A stretch of 64,000 nucleotides of DNA from Oscillatoriales cyanobacterium CG2_30_40_61 (GCA_001873365.1 MNYZ01000100.1:1-64000); one strand, 5' to 3'. Counted from the stretch's first letter, positions 1-8,747 are shown. Notes: generated by a model from the sequence alone, not told the origin. Made by a program: numbers and translations.

Positions 1-38
1 TCTGCCTGTTGTAAGTCATTCATAATTTTTATTGTCAT
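1..38 (-). CDS. possible 5' end of a gene running off the left edge
   Basis: On the minus strand an ATG at 38 (or the in-frame ATG at 23) opens a frame that stays open to the window edge and starts MTIKIMNDLQQA. There is no clear ribosome binding site and only twelve codons are visible, so this may be chance. No function can be given. Confidence 0.2.
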   Translation of the reverse strand, partial: MTIKIMNDLQQA

Positions 39-378
39 AATCAAGTAGTGTATATCATTATATCATGCTCTTGATAATGATTTAGGACTGCTATAGTATT
101 ATTAGTGACCATAACCTGTAGGGTGAGAAGTGACTATGGCGTAGCCAGCCATCCCTGTCTGGGAGTTTAGCCATTTTCACAGGACTTTTATCGATGATTT
201 CTGCAAAGGCTGTTAAACTAAAGTTATTAGAGGAGCATTACTAATCCCCTTGTCTTTATTCCTCAACGGTTGTAGATATTTGGTTTCAGCCGGGGTGCCT
301 TCGTGAGTGAGCTAATTCATACTGACTTCGCTCTAAACCCAAGAATATTGGACTAAGACACTAAATTAAATTATAAAA
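39..378. other. intergenic region upstream of the PilB-like gene
   Basis: No gene is supported here. The stretch is AT-rich and contains a GGCGTAGCC-type fragment near 138-146, also seen at 51229-51237 inside an Uma2 gene, which suggests a degenerate dispersed repeat. The promoter of the gene at 379 should lie here, but I see no hexamer pair good enough to name. Confidence 0.4.
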
Positions 379-1515
379 ATGTTAGCTAAATCTGAAGCAA
401 CTGGGACAGTTCCACTGGAAACGCAGCAAATTTTTGCCTTAATTGACAGTATTTTACCCCTAGAAGTTTGCTTGCATTATCAAATTTTACCTCTGTGTCT
501 CAAAGAGAATTATTTATATTTAGGTGTGGTTGACTCAGAAGATGAATCAGCCTTAGAATATGTGCAAAAGATCGTATCCTATATGAATTGCTCGATCATC
601 AGTCAGGTGATTTCTCCGGAGGAGCAACGTTCTGTTTTATCTGCCTATCTCTATCATACCCAACAGGCTAAAGCTAATGAATCTTTGAGCATAGATCTTG
701 AAAATACCCCGGAATTTTCTCAACCAAAACACCCATCAAAAACTCATGTTTTGGATTCTGAAATCTATCCTCCGGTAACAGATCAGAAGGTTAGGGGAAT
801 AGAAACTAACCCTTCTTTAAAGCCACTTCCCTCCACGATTCTGACTACAAAAATCGAAAACTTTTTACCTAAATCTGTAGAATCAACATCCTCAAGTTCT
901 TTAAAGCCACTATCGGTTTTAGAGGTAAAAACGACTTATTTAGAAAGTCCGGTGGAAGTTCTAGCTATGTTACCCCCCCATGAGTTATTACAAGAACTGT
1001 TAGGACGGGTTTTAATGGGGGGGATTGGACGGCTTTATTTTGAACGTCAAGAGGCTAATTTAGGCCGGATTTTATGGAGTCGGGATGGCGTTTTGCAATC
1101 TGTGGTTACGGGTTTAGATGATCAACAATTTCAAGGAGTTATTAATGAATTGAAACTGTTAGTGGAATTACCATTAATTCCTATAGATAAACCGCGACAA
1201 GTTGAAATGGAAAGGCTTTATCAAAATACCCATCTGTTACTACGTTTAAGAATTAATCCAGCGCCTTTAGGAGAAGAAGCTAACCTACAGGTTTTACGGG
1301 GGGCGGCTTTAAAGTTTTATCAAAAACAACAGTTATCTAAATTAAGTTTAGATGCTTTACGACTAACACAGCAACTTCAAAATAAACTGAATGAATTGAA
1401 CACTCGCCTGGCAATAACGCACCTATCTTCTGAGAATTTGGTATTACTCAATCAACTCTTAAAAACCATGGTTGAAGAATCTGATGCTTTAATTGAAAAG
1501 AGTCAAGATAGGTAA
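379..1515 (+). CDS. GspE/PilB N-terminal-domain protein without an ATPase core
   Basis: A cytoplasmic protein of 378 residues with no signal peptide or membrane segment. Residues about 20-95 resemble the N-terminal domain of type II secretion/type IV pilus ATPases (GspE/PilB). A low-complexity Ser/Pro/Thr linker covers roughly 100-190, and residues about 195-345 resemble the segment that precedes the ATPase core in PilB. No Walker A, Walker B or zinc tetracysteine is present, so it cannot be a motor by itself. Inference: an accessory or regulatory partner of pilus or secretion motors. An intrinsic terminator follows at once. Family placement is by eye and moderate. Confidence 0.55.
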   Translation: MLAKSEATGTVPLETQQIFALIDSILPLEVCLHYQILPLCLKENYLYLGVVDSEDESALEYVQKIVSYMNCSIISQVISPEEQRSVLSAYLYHTQQAKANESLSIDLENTPEFSQPKHPSKTHVLDSEIYPPVTDQKVRGIETNPSLKPLPSTILTTKIENFLPKSVESTSSSSLKPLSVLEVKTTYLESPVEVLAMLPPHELLQELLGRVLMGGIGRLYFERQEANLGRILWSRDGVLQSVVTGLDDQQFQGVINELKLLVELPLIPIDKPRQVEMERLYQNTHLLLRLRINPAPLGEEANLQVLRGAALKFYQKQQLSKLSLDALRLTQQLQNKLNELNTRLAITHLSSENLVLLNQLLKTMVEESDALIEKSQDR

Positions 1516-1518
1516 TAG

Positions 1519-1556
1519 GGAATATTGTGACTATTATTGCCACAATATTCCTTTTT
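1519..1556 (+). terminator. intrinsic terminator between convergent genes
   Basis: A perfect 11-bp stem GGAATATTGTG/CACAATATTCC (1519-1529 and 1541-1551) with an 11-nt loop is followed by TTTTT. It lies four bases past the stop of the PilB-like gene. The opposing gene ends at 1565, and the A-rich left side is weak, so it probably serves mainly the plus strand. Confidence 0.8.
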
Positions 1557-1564
1557 GGGTAAAA

Positions 1565-2518
1565 TTATTTAAAAATCAAACCCAGTAACCCTTTGGTGTA
1601 GATATAACTAAAACCAATTTGAATCCCAAAATCCGTTTGTTCTCGAATATATCCGACACTGGCACGTCCAGTAATTAAGAAACTATAGGAAATGGGAATA
1701 TCAATTCCCACGGTCGCTGAAGGGCCTAAACTAAGATCACTATTAAATAAATCTTTGTAGATAATTCCGGCTCCTACAAAGGGAGAAAAACGCACCGCAT
1801 TAGTTTCACTTCTAACGGGAAATTCTGCGGTCAAGTGCGTTAGACTCGCACTATCACTGCCAATTAAAATTCCACTGGAATGTAAGGAAAAATTCTCTGA
1901 AAATCCGGTTTTGGAGAGACTCATTAAACCGCCGCCGCCTAAACCCGATCCATCTCCGGTGATCCCAATATTACCTCCAATTCCAACATAATTAAAGTTA
2001 TTACTTAAACGACGACCATTGGCATCGGCAGCTTTACGGGGATCTTCTGGTTTTTCCTCTGTGTTTTGTTGTTGGGCAACGGGTAAGGATTGATCGGAAT
2101 TTTGAGCAATACTCCACTCCACTCGCTCCATCCAACGATCACTTAAATCAGCCGCTTGGGTTGAAGGAAAATTATTTTTAGCCTCCGATAAAGTCTGGGG
2201 TTGCTGTGGAATAATTTCGGCTGACGGCTCAATTTTTGGAGTTTGAACAGATAACGGCTCTGGGTTAAAATCCGATGTTTCTAAAACAATTTGAGAAGCA
2301 ATTTCTAGGGAAGGATTAAGTTCTGGGGTTTGAATAGATATTTTATCCGTATTAAAATCCGGTGTTTCTGAGAAGGTTTGAGAGGCAATTCCTACGGAAG
2401 ATGCCACAATATTTTCTAAAGGAGAGTCTGGGGAAACTTCTTGAGCGAGAAGTTCACCGCCATTTAGGGTGAATGCGATCGCCGTCCCCAAAAAAACAGT
2501 TTTGTACAGATTAGACAT
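1565..2518 (-). CDS. secreted protein with a predicted C-terminal beta-barrel
   Basis: The protein has an N-terminal signal peptide (hydrophobic FLGTAIAFTL then a LLAQ cleavage region). A low-complexity acidic/Pro/Ser/Thr stretch follows, with repeated units such as SLEIASQIVLETSDFNPEPL around residues 35-110. The C-terminal half is Gly-rich with alternating polar/apolar residues and ends in YIYTKGLLGLIFK, as in small outer-membrane barrels. I chose the ATG at 2518 because GAGGAG lies 11 nt upstream; the GTG at 2530 has no spacer to that site. It is probably a cyanobacterial outer-membrane or surface protein. No specific function is recognised. Confidence 0.6.
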   Translation of the reverse strand: MSNLYKTVFLGTAIAFTLNGGELLAQEVSPDSPLENIVASSVGIASQTFSETPDFNTDKISIQTPELNPSLEIASQIVLETSDFNPEPLSVQTPKIEPSAEIIPQQPQTLSEAKNNFPSTQAADLSDRWMERVEWSIAQNSDQSLPVAQQQNTEEKPEDPRKAADANGRRLSNNFNYVGIGGNIGITGDGSGLGGGGLMSLSKTGFSENFSLHSSGILIGSDSASLTHLTAEFPVRSETNAVRFSPFVGAGIIYKDLFNSDLSLGPSATVGIDIPISYSFLITGRASVGYIREQTDFGIQIGFSYIYTKGLLGLIFK

Positions 2519-2583
2519 TTGCCAGTTCACTCCTCAAGAAATAATTTTTGCCGAGATTTTAACATAATCATTATATATTGATG

Positions 2584-2616
2584 CCAAAAAACAAAGGCGT
2601 TTATAGTAAACGCCTT
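2584..2616 (-). terminator. intrinsic terminator downstream of aroF
   Basis: The stem AAGGCGTTTA/TAAACGCCTT (2594-2603 and 2607-2616) has a 3-nt loop and on the minus strand is followed by TGTTTTTTGG. It sits just after the aroF stop, which separates aroF from the surface-protein gene downstream. Confidence 0.85.
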
Positions 2617-2644
2617 GATCAAGTTTCAAATTTTTGAGAGTAAT

Positions 2645-3706
2645 TTAACTGACGACGGCCAGTTCTTTCGGCCAACGACCTACGGCTTTTCCAATCACAG
2701 ATAGTTCTTGCATTAAGCGGTCAAACCGTTCTGGAGTCAGGGATTGGGGGCCATCGGATAGGGCTTTAGCCGGGTTGGGATGGACTTCAATCATCAGGGA
2801 ATCTGTCCCGGCGGCAATAGCAGCCATGGCCATGGAGGGAACATATTCGGCCACACCCACACCATGACTAGGATCAATCATAATTGGTAGGTGGGTGAGC
2901 GATCGCAATATAGGTAAGACGGATAAATCCAAGGTATTACGGGCATACTGACGATCAAAGGTGCGAATTCCCCGTTCACACAAAATCACGTTAGGATTAC
3001 CACCCGCTAGGATATATTCCGCCGCCATTAACCATTCTTCGATGGTGGCTGCCATTCCGCGCTTGAGTAATACGGGTTTGTTTTGCGCTCCCACTTTTTT
3101 CAATAGGGAAAAGTTTTGCATATTGCGAGCGCCAATTTGAATAATATCGGCAACTTCCCCTAATTTTTGCAGGTCTTCGGCATCCATCAACTCGGTAATA
3201 ATGCCCAGTCCCGTTGCCTCCCGGGCGGCAGCTAATAGCCCTAATGCACTTTCCCCATGTCCTTGAAAAGCGTAGGGAGACGTCCGAGGTTTGAAAGCAC
3301 CTCCGCGCAGGAATTTAGCCCCAGCAGCTTTAACTCGTTTTGCGGTTTCGACAATCATCTCCTCATTTTCCACGGAGCAAGGGCCAGCGACGATAACCAA
3401 GGGATGGTTTTCGCTAAAGGTGACATCTCCGGCGGGAGTGGGGACAGTGACTTCACTGGCTTCCCCCTGACGATAGGCGCGACTCACCCGTTTATAGGGT
3501 TTTTCCACCCGTAATACGTCTTCAATAAAAGGACTGATTTCCCGCAGTTGCAAGGGGTCTATCTCGGATGTTTCACCGACTAACCCGATCACAACTTTGT
3601 GTTTACCGACAATTTTCTCTGGTGATAAACCCCATCCGGTGATCAGTTCTTCACCTAAACGTTCAATTTCGGCTTCGGGTGTGCCGACTTTCATTACTAT
3701 AATCAT
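2645..3706 (-). CDS. aroF: 3-deoxy-7-phosphoheptulonate synthase (DAHP synthase)
   Basis: This enzyme condenses phosphoenolpyruvate and erythrose 4-phosphate, the first step of the shikimate pathway to aromatic amino acids. The 353-residue protein has the N-terminal ferredoxin-like domain (about 1-70) of the AroG/AroH-type bacterial enzymes, linked in that family to feedback control. A TIM barrel follows: the metal-site motif AGPCSVE is near residues 107-113, RGGAFKPRTSPY at 134-145, and IDPSHGVG near the C-terminus. The start MIIVMKVG matches the family and has AGGA upstream. It is transcribed alone, with its own terminator. Confidence 0.95.
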   Translation of the reverse strand: MIIVMKVGTPEAEIERLGEELITGWGLSPEKIVGKHKVVIGLVGETSEIDPLQLREISPFIEDVLRVEKPYKRVSRAYRQGEASEVTVPTPAGDVTFSENHPLVIVAGPCSVENEEMIVETAKRVKAAGAKFLRGGAFKPRTSPYAFQGHGESALGLLAAAREATGLGIITELMDAEDLQKLGEVADIIQIGARNMQNFSLLKKVGAQNKPVLLKRGMAATIEEWLMAAEYILAGGNPNVILCERGIRTFDRQYARNTLDLSVLPILRSLTHLPIMIDPSHGVGVAEYVPSMAMAAIAAGTDSLMIEVHPNPAKALSDGPQSLTPERFDRLMQELSVIGKAVGRWPKELAVVS

Positions 3707-3835
3707 TTATCCTGTTTTGATCGATGGATCAAATTTAAAAAGCTGAAATTGTCTAAGAAAATACGGCCTAGATTAAAGCCAATTTAACGCTTTATAGTCG
3801 ATATAACCGTGTAATTTGGCAAACGACCAAAATTC

Positions 3836-4372
3836 TTAATTTTTCGGTTTGTTTTGTCTGGCAGCTTTCCATCCGTCCTGCATTCGCCCTAAATTCAGTT
3901 GGAATTCCTGCCAACCCCAAATACTACCCGAGGCTTCCTCATCCCAGGAGGCTGAGAGAACTCCATAGCTTAACCCTAGAACACTTAACCCAAAAAATCC
4001 CGTACTTAGAATCACAACGGCTGCATTAGGAAGGACTAACAAATCTTGGGCAATAATAAAATAACTACCAATAAATGTTCCTAAACCTAGCAGCAAAGGA
4101 ATTCCAGCCAAAACCACCATCCGGGATAACATCCGTTGGCTGACTTTTTCTGGAATTTTTGTTTCTTCCCGGGTATAACCCCGTTTAGTTTCTTTGTTTT
4201 TTTGGGGTTGAGGTTGGGGGGACTTAGGAGTTACCTTGACTTTCTGATCAGGTCTAGTCGATTTAGGGTCTGAATTCGCCTTTGCTGGGGGATTAGAAGT
4301 CGCTTTATCGGGTTTTTTGCGATTTTTCCTCGGTTCAAAGGGGGGACGTGCGGGAGGGCGTTCAGAGGACAT
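3836..4372 (-). CDS. PAM68-like photosystem II assembly protein (DUF3464)
   Basis: The N-terminal half (about 1-80) is very rich in Lys, Pro, Arg and Gln and soluble. Two hydrophobic transmembrane helices follow (about 85-108 and 117-138). The tail has SWDEEASGSIWGWQEF and NLGRM, which fit PAM68/DUF3464. In plants and Synechocystis this family helps early photosystem II assembly, including insertion of chlorophyll into CP47. It lies 88 bp downstream of rpsO on the same strand, so the two are probably co-transcribed. Length 178 fits the family. Confidence 0.85.
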   Translation of the reverse strand: MSSERPPARPPFEPRKNRKKPDKATSNPPAKANSDPKSTRPDQKVKVTPKSPQPQPQKNKETKRGYTREETKIPEKVSQRMLSRMVVLAGIPLLLGLGTFIGSYFIIAQDLLVLPNAAVVILSTGFFGLSVLGLSYGVLSASWDEEASGSIWGWQEFQLNLGRMQDGWKAARQNKPKN

Positions 4373-4459
4373 AGGTTGAGAAAATGGGTCTGAAAATGCA
4401 GGAGGAAAGCTTACAGTAGGGAATCAAGGTTTCGGTTAGCTTGATATTTCTGAAAAATT

Positions 4460-4729
4460 CTAGCCCCGAATACCCAGACGAGCAATTAACGCTTGGTAGC
4501 GTGATTTGTCTAGGCGTTGTAAAAAACCTAACAGGCTTTTACGACGACTAATCATTTGTAAAAGTCCACGGCGAGAAGCGTGATCTTTTTTATTGATTTT
4601 TAAGTGTTCGCTGAGTTTGCTAATCCGTTCGGTCAGCATAGCCACTTGCACCTCGCAGGAACCGGTATCGGTTTCATGGGTTTGGTGCTCGGACATGATT
4701 TCTTGTTTACGCTGCTGTGTGAGAGCCAT
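4460..4729 (-). CDS. rpsO: 30S ribosomal protein S15
   Basis: An 89-residue protein of the exact family length. It carries the hallmark GSCEVQVAMLTERI, LSEHLKINKKDHASRRGL and LDKSRYQALIARLGIRG segments. S15 binds the central domain of 16S rRNA early in 30S assembly. In many bacteria it represses its own mRNA; I cannot tell whether the 5' leader here does so. It leads a likely two-gene operon with the PAM68-like gene. Confidence 0.98.
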   Translation of the reverse strand: MALTQQRKQEIMSEHQTHETDTGSCEVQVAMLTERISKLSEHLKINKKDHASRRGLLQMISRRKSLLGFLQRLDKSRYQALIARLGIRG

Positions 4730-4852
4730 AGTTGTTGAATCTCAAGATGATCCGTAAATTTCCACAATCACTTAGGATACCACACTTTTGATCAGTTTTG
4801 CCCTATTGCCCATTCCTCTATAATTAAATCAATCTAGCTCAGGGGTGAGAAG

Positions 4853-5311
4853 GTGGGAATTCTCGATTTAATTAGTCAACGCCATCTCCGTCTGTTAACA
4901 ACCTTTGGGGCGATTCTGGTTGGGGGTGTTGCTTGTCCTCTGATTCCAGCTTTACAAGGAATTGGCCTAGTGCAATGCGTTAGTGAAATTGGTACAGGAC
5001 TTGCTGGGAACATATTTGCAGGTGATCTGGGGGCCATTGCTGACAGTCTGGGACAAGAGGATATTCTCTCTAACCATGATCTTACCAAAGCCGTCGGATT
5101 AGCGGTTGGGTTATTATTAAAATCTATCGCTACCTCAGAACCATATCGCAGTTTCCAGAAACCTTTAAAAAAATTAGCCGCATCCGCGCCCCAAAAGTGG
5201 CTGAAATTGGCAGAAGCCAACCGCAACGGCGAAATTAATCTTATTGATCAGATTCAAGAGGAAGAATTAGTTAACCTTTTTTCTCAAACCCATACCGACT
5301 TTTTTAACTAA
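4853..5311 (+). pseudogene. N-terminal fragment of a broken TPR-type gene
   Basis: This frame begins at a GTG behind AGGGGTGAGAAG and encodes a hydrophobic Gly/Ala-rich region (about residues 15-60) of a type found at the N-terminus of cyanobacterial signalling proteins. TAA at 5309-5311 stops it. The same frame continues with no further stop (QLLTPAAWESLLKDWLCPE...) straight into the TPR segment at 5441-5893. One frame split by one stop suggests a nonsense mutation in an older, longer gene. It could still make a truncated 152-residue protein. Confidence 0.55.
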
Positions 5312-5440
5312 CAGCTTTTAACTCCCGCAGCCTGGGAAAGTCTATTAAAAGATTGGTTATGCCCTGAAGTCGGGATCACCTTACCACCTGAAGTAATCAC
5401 CGGAGTTGCCCAAATCTTAGCCGAGAAATTCCCCAAAGCT

Positions 5441-5893
5441 TTGCGCGAAGTGTTAAAACGGGATGCTGAATCCTATCACCAGCAATCTCTGGAAATTCAA
5501 CGAGAGATTGGGAATAGAGGGGGGGTAGCTGCTTCTTTAAACGGTTTAGGAGAAGTCTATGATGCTTTAGAAGACTATCAACAAGCTCTTTCTTTGTATC
5601 AAGAGGCGTTGACTATTGCAACAGAAATCAAAAGTCCTCAATACCAAGCTGAAATCTGGTTTAACTTTGGTAAAACCCTAACTAAACTTAACCGCATTCC
5701 CGATGCCATAGGTGCGTACCGCAATTCTCGCCAATTCTATCAACAAATCCAACTCGATCACAAAATCCAAGAATGCGATCGCGCCCTTGAGCAACTCGAA
5801 ACCCCACCCATTCCGCCATCCCTGACTCGGTGGCAAAAAATTCGTCGCTGGTTTAGTCAAATCAAGCAATTTTTCCGCCAGTTATTCTCCTAG
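5441..5893 (+). pseudogene. TPR-containing C-terminal fragment of the same broken gene
   Basis: It encodes about three tetratricopeptide units (for example ASLNGLGEVYDALEDYQQAL) and ends in a basic, aromatic tail rich in Trp, Phe, Arg and Gln. The frame is continuous with the fragment at 4853-5311 apart from one TAA. The first TPR unit (SYHQQSLEIQREIGNRGG) looks like the seam of an internal deletion, because such proteins normally carry longer TPR arrays. The GTG at 5441 is only the first in-frame start codon and has no good ribosome binding site. Confidence 0.5.
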
Positions 5894-5905
5894 TTTTAAC
5901 CCACT

Positions 5906-6109
5906 TTTCCAAGGGGGGAACAAGATTCAAAGTCCCCCTTTTTCAGGGGGATTTAGGGGGATCTAATCTTGAAGGTAATCAGGGATTTTCGGCGATTAAG
6001 TCGATCCCCCCTAACCCCCCTTTCCAAGGGGGGAACAAGATTCAAAGTCCCCCTTTTTCAGGGGGATTTAGGGGGATCTAATCTTGAAGGTAATCAGGGA
6101 TTTTCGGCG
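5906..6109. repeat. tandem copies of a CCCCCT/AGGGGG palindromic repeat
   Basis: Two 89-bp copies (5906-5994 and 6021-6109, offset 115) carry the dispersed motif with arms like TTCCAAGGGGGG and TAGGGGGATC. Related copies occur at 12858-13025 and 54399-54478, with a fragment near 44523-44552. They fold as hairpins and lie between genes. An open frame crosses them from 5969 into the antitoxin-like gene, but that part is repeat, not coding. Confidence 0.75.
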
Positions 6110-6136
6110 GTCGTTACCCAATTGAAAACTAAAATA

Positions 6137-6457
6137 ATGAAACAAGAACTTATTCAAGAACTCGAAACTACACCCGACTTTGTAATTGAGGAAGTTTATC
6201 ACTTCTTGATTTTCCTGAAAACCAGAGTCAAAACCAGAAACACAACGGATTTAACCTTACCCAAACTTGATAATTCTATCCTAAATATGATCGATGAAAT
6301 TATATCAGAAGTTCCTCCCGAAGAATGGGAAAAACTTCCTAAAGATTTTGCCGAAAATATTGATTATTATTTGTATGGTGCGCCCAATAGAATGATTAAA
6401 CAACAATATCCTCTATTTTCCCCAGGGCTGTTTGATTCTCTAGGAAAAACTGTGTGA
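6137..6457 (+). CDS. DUF2281-like antitoxin-type protein with an aberrant tail
   Basis: I start it at ATG 6137 because the upstream part of the open frame is pure repeat. MKQELIQELETTPDFVIEEV followed by YHFLIFLKTR is typical of small DUF2281-like proteins next to DUF4926 genes, often treated as antitoxin-like. The normal protein should end near YYLYGAPNR. Here the frame runs on through MIKQQYPLFSP, a copy of the start of the downstream partner gene, and ends in GLFDSLGKTV. The tail therefore came from a local duplication (6398-6422 equals 6602-6626). Toxin-antitoxin function is inferred from context only. Confidence 0.6.
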   Translation: MKQELIQELETTPDFVIEEVYHFLIFLKTRVKTRNTTDLTLPKLDNSILNMIDEIISEVPPEEWEKLPKDFAENIDYYLYGAPNRMIKQQYPLFSPGLFDSLGKTV

Positions 6458-6459
6458 CC

Positions 6460-6585
6460 TCTCCCCCAACCCCTCTCCTGCGAGGAGAGGGGAAGAATTC
6501 CTCATCAGAAATATCTCGGAGATTTCACCCCCTCTTACTCCCCTTTCCCTCGCAGGGAAGGGGGTTGGGGGGTTAGGTCTTAGAG
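6460..6585. repeat. palindromic CCTCTCC/GGAGAGG repeat insert
   Basis: This holds two hairpin-forming G/C-rich blocks, CCAACCCCTCTCC-TGC-type and CCTCGCAGGGAAGGG-type. It separates the duplicated starts of the DUF4926 gene and sits between the two 25-bp direct repeats. It looks like a non-coding mobile repeat whose arrival or recombination rearranged the gene pair. Confidence 0.6.
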
Positions 6586-6598
6586 TTGGCAATTGATA

Positions 6599-6841
6599 AT
6601 GAAACAACAATATCCTCTATTTTCCCAAGTCGCCCTAACAGAAGATTTACCCGAATATCAACTCAAACAAGGAGATATTGCCACCATTGTTGAGTATTAT
6701 CCAATGGATAATCAAGAAGATGGGTATAGTTTAGAAGGGTTTGATGTCCCGCATATTACCATTGAAGTTGCCGCCTCACAAATTATTCCGGTTAGTCAGT
6801 ATAATTATGGATTTCTTCTAAAATTGGATCTTTATACATAG
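6599..6841 (+). CDS. DUF4926 domain protein (toxin-like partner)
   Basis: An 80-residue protein starting MKQQYPLFSQVALTEDLPEY. GDIATIVEYYP and the GFDVPHITIEVAASQI region are typical of DUF4926, usually encoded right after a DUF2281-like gene. The ATG at 6599 fits the family better than the TTG at 6593. The promoter or translational coupling may be altered, because about 140 bp of repeat now lies between the pair. The molecular function of DUF4926 is not established. Confidence 0.65.
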   Translation: MKQQYPLFSQVALTEDLPEYQLKQGDIATIVEYYPMDNQEDGYSLEGFDVPHITIEVAASQIIPVSQYNYGFLLKLDLYT

Positions 6842-7042
6842 TTATTCTCCCAGAGGATCAAGGTTAAGAAATTCGTAAGGGGTACAGATAAATAGTAGAG
6901 CATATCCTAGATTACGGCTAATTTCAGATAACTTTCTTTGGATCTGAGAATTTGCCATCTGCTTGCAGTTCCATTTATGAGATCTTTACAAAAAAAACCA
7001 AAATCTTTAAACTAACCCCTGTTAATTTCCCGACTCCACAGA

Positions 7043-7076
7043 CTAGATTATATCTAGGTTATCGGTATTGATACCG
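7043..7076 (+). promoter_or_regulatory. two adjacent palindromes upstream of the PEP-CTERM gene
   Basis: CTAGAT-TAT-ATCTAG (7043-7057) is followed by CGGTAT-TG-ATACCG (7063-7076), which ends 39 bp before the start codon. Perfect 6-bp arms in both suggest regulator binding sites. No known cyanobacterial consensus fits, so the regulator is unknown. Confidence 0.4.
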
Positions 7077-7115
7077 TGATCAATTTTGATTTAAAATTTA
7101 ACAAAAGGATTTGAC

Positions 7116-7943
7116 ATGAATACTGCACCCAAAGCAACTATGAAATTATTCATCGTTGCTACTCCGGTTATTGCTTGGTTAAGTAGTGTTTCCCCTGGTC
7201 TTGCTGGTACATTTGCTCAGGCTGAAACTGAAACTTTAATTTATAATTTTAGTCAAGTTCCTACCAACATTTCCACCTTTACAGATGCTCAAACAACAGC
7301 ATTAGCTGGGAAAGGGACTATACTAGCTGAAGCAAATGCTAATGCCTATTTTGATGTTAATTTTTGTTTTGAACCTGATAGTTGTTTTCCCCTAACTAAC
7401 AATAGTTCTCAAGCGATAACTCTAGGAGAAGGTGAAGAATATTTAGGTTTAGCTCAAAGTCAAGCAGCAGCTATTGGTTATCAATTTAAAATTGCTGAAA
7501 ATCAAGAATTTGCTTTTGATTTTTTCTCAGTTTTAAATTTAGAAACCCAAAAATCACTGCAACAAGAATCGACTCAATCCGCGAATTATATCGCTTTCTA
7601 TTTGTTTGAAGATTCTACCAATAATTTGTTAGATTTCTTTAGTCTAAATAGCTGGTTAAATTCTGCTAACAAACATAATTTATCGATCCAAAATAGTCAA
7701 GGGTTTCAATTATCGCCGTTGACAACAACAAACGCTGAAGAAAATCAAGCATCTGTCAACATTTTGTTATCGGGATTATATTCTCGTCAATTTAGTCAAG
7801 GTCAAAACCTAACCTTAATTACCTATCAAAAGAGTGCAACAATTGTCCAAGCACCTGAACCATCAACGTCCGTTTGGTTATTAATTCTCGGTGCATTAGG
7901 AACAGTATTAGGCTTGAAAAAAAGATCCACTTTATCTGATTAA
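7116..7943 (+). CDS. PEP-CTERM sorting-domain protein
   Basis: An exported protein of 275 residues. It has an N-terminal signal (KLFIVATPVIAWLSSVSPGL, then AGT), a secreted domain rich in Asn, Gln, Ser and Thr, and the C-terminal sorting signal APEPSTSVWLLILGALG followed by a short hydrophobic run and KKR. In the family, exosortase cleaves at the PEP motif and the protein is sent to the surface or extracellular matrix. No exosortase gene lies in this window. AAAAGGA provides a binding site 9 nt before the ATG. The central domain is not recognised. Confidence 0.8.
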   Translation: MNTAPKATMKLFIVATPVIAWLSSVSPGLAGTFAQAETETLIYNFSQVPTNISTFTDAQTTALAGKGTILAEANANAYFDVNFCFEPDSCFPLTNNSSQAITLGEGEEYLGLAQSQAAAIGYQFKIAENQEFAFDFFSVLNLETQKSLQQESTQSANYIAFYLFEDSTNNLLDFFSLNSWLNSANKHNLSIQNSQGFQLSPLTTTNAEENQASVNILLSGLYSRQFSQGQNLTLITYQKSATIVQAPEPSTSVWLLILGALGTVLGLKKRSTLSD

Positions 7944-8006
7944 TTCTGTCAATTAATCAATTTTAGGGTGCATTTTATCGGGTTACAATAACTTTAAAGC
8001 AAAATT

Positions 8007-8747
8007 TTAAGTGTTATATAGCCGATAATTTAATTCACTAGCTAACCAATCTTTAAATAGTTTTTGAAGAATCTCTTGATAACGTTCAGGAGTCAATTCA
8101 GCTTGAATAAATTCCTCAACTAAGATTAAATGATAACCTTGGTCAGTTTTGACTGGAGTTAATATTTCTCCTGGAGTTGAACCAAATACAATTGCGGCAA
8201 AATCCGCTTTTAACCCCCAACGATACAGTTTACCTTCATAGCCGCATTGTTCCCGACGTTTTGGGTCAATATCATATAAATGGGCGGCATGATAGAAACT
8301 AATTTCTTCTTCTTCAATTTGATAAAATAATTCCCTAGCCAAGCGCTCATAGGGAACAATAATTTGATATAATGAAACTTGTTCAAAATTCAAGCGATTT
8401 TGAATAAAGTATTTTTCAACATCTTTAGCAAATAAAGATTCTGCTAATTTTTCAGATAAAAGACGTTCTCGAATTCCCGCTTCCCAGTCATCGGAAGTAA
8501 TCATTTGGTCAGCTAACCAAGCTAAGGTATCCGCCGCCTTTTCTAAACGTTTCTCATGACGTTGTTGGTTAGCTTGGTTTTGAATTTCTTCAGCCGTTAC
8601 AATAATACCTCTTTCCTCAGCAACTTGATCTATAACTTTTTGAGACAAAATTTTCTGATAGACTTGCTTGAATTCCAGGTTTTGTTTCAGGAAATCAATA
8701 ATTTCCTGATTATCAAGTGAGTCTTTGGAAAGTTGCACCATGATCAT
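8007..8747 (-). CDS. PpiC/SurA-like peptidyl-prolyl isomerase of the export locus
   Basis: A 246-residue protein with a SurA-like helical N-terminal region (about 1-120) and a parvulin-like domain (about 120-225) in which GYEGKLYRWG and TDQGYHLILVEE match the family. It has no signal peptide, so it should act in the cytoplasm. In cyanobacteria such PpiC-like genes often lie near HlyD/C39-ABC exporters of small peptides, as here. Inference: it helps folding, holding or processing of the exported peptides. AGGA lies 9 nt before the first ATG; the ATG at 8741 is an alternative. Confidence 0.8.
   Translation of the reverse strand: MIMVQLSKDSLDNQEIIDFLKQNLEFKQVYQKILSQKVIDQVAEERGIIVTAEEIQNQANQQRHEKRLEKAADTLAWLADQMITSDDWEAGIRERLLSEKLAESLFAKDVEKYFIQNRLNFEQVSLYQIIVPYERLARELFYQIEEEEISFYHAAHLYDIDPKRREQCGYEGKLYRWGLKADFAAIVFGSTPGEILTPVKTDQGYHLILVEEFIQAELTPERYQEILQKLFKDWLASELNYRLYNT

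Noticed and set aside
5969-6136. N-terminal extension of the antitoxin-like gene
   Set aside because: The residues are encoded by the CCCCCT repeat and do not fit the family; the ATG at 6137 does.
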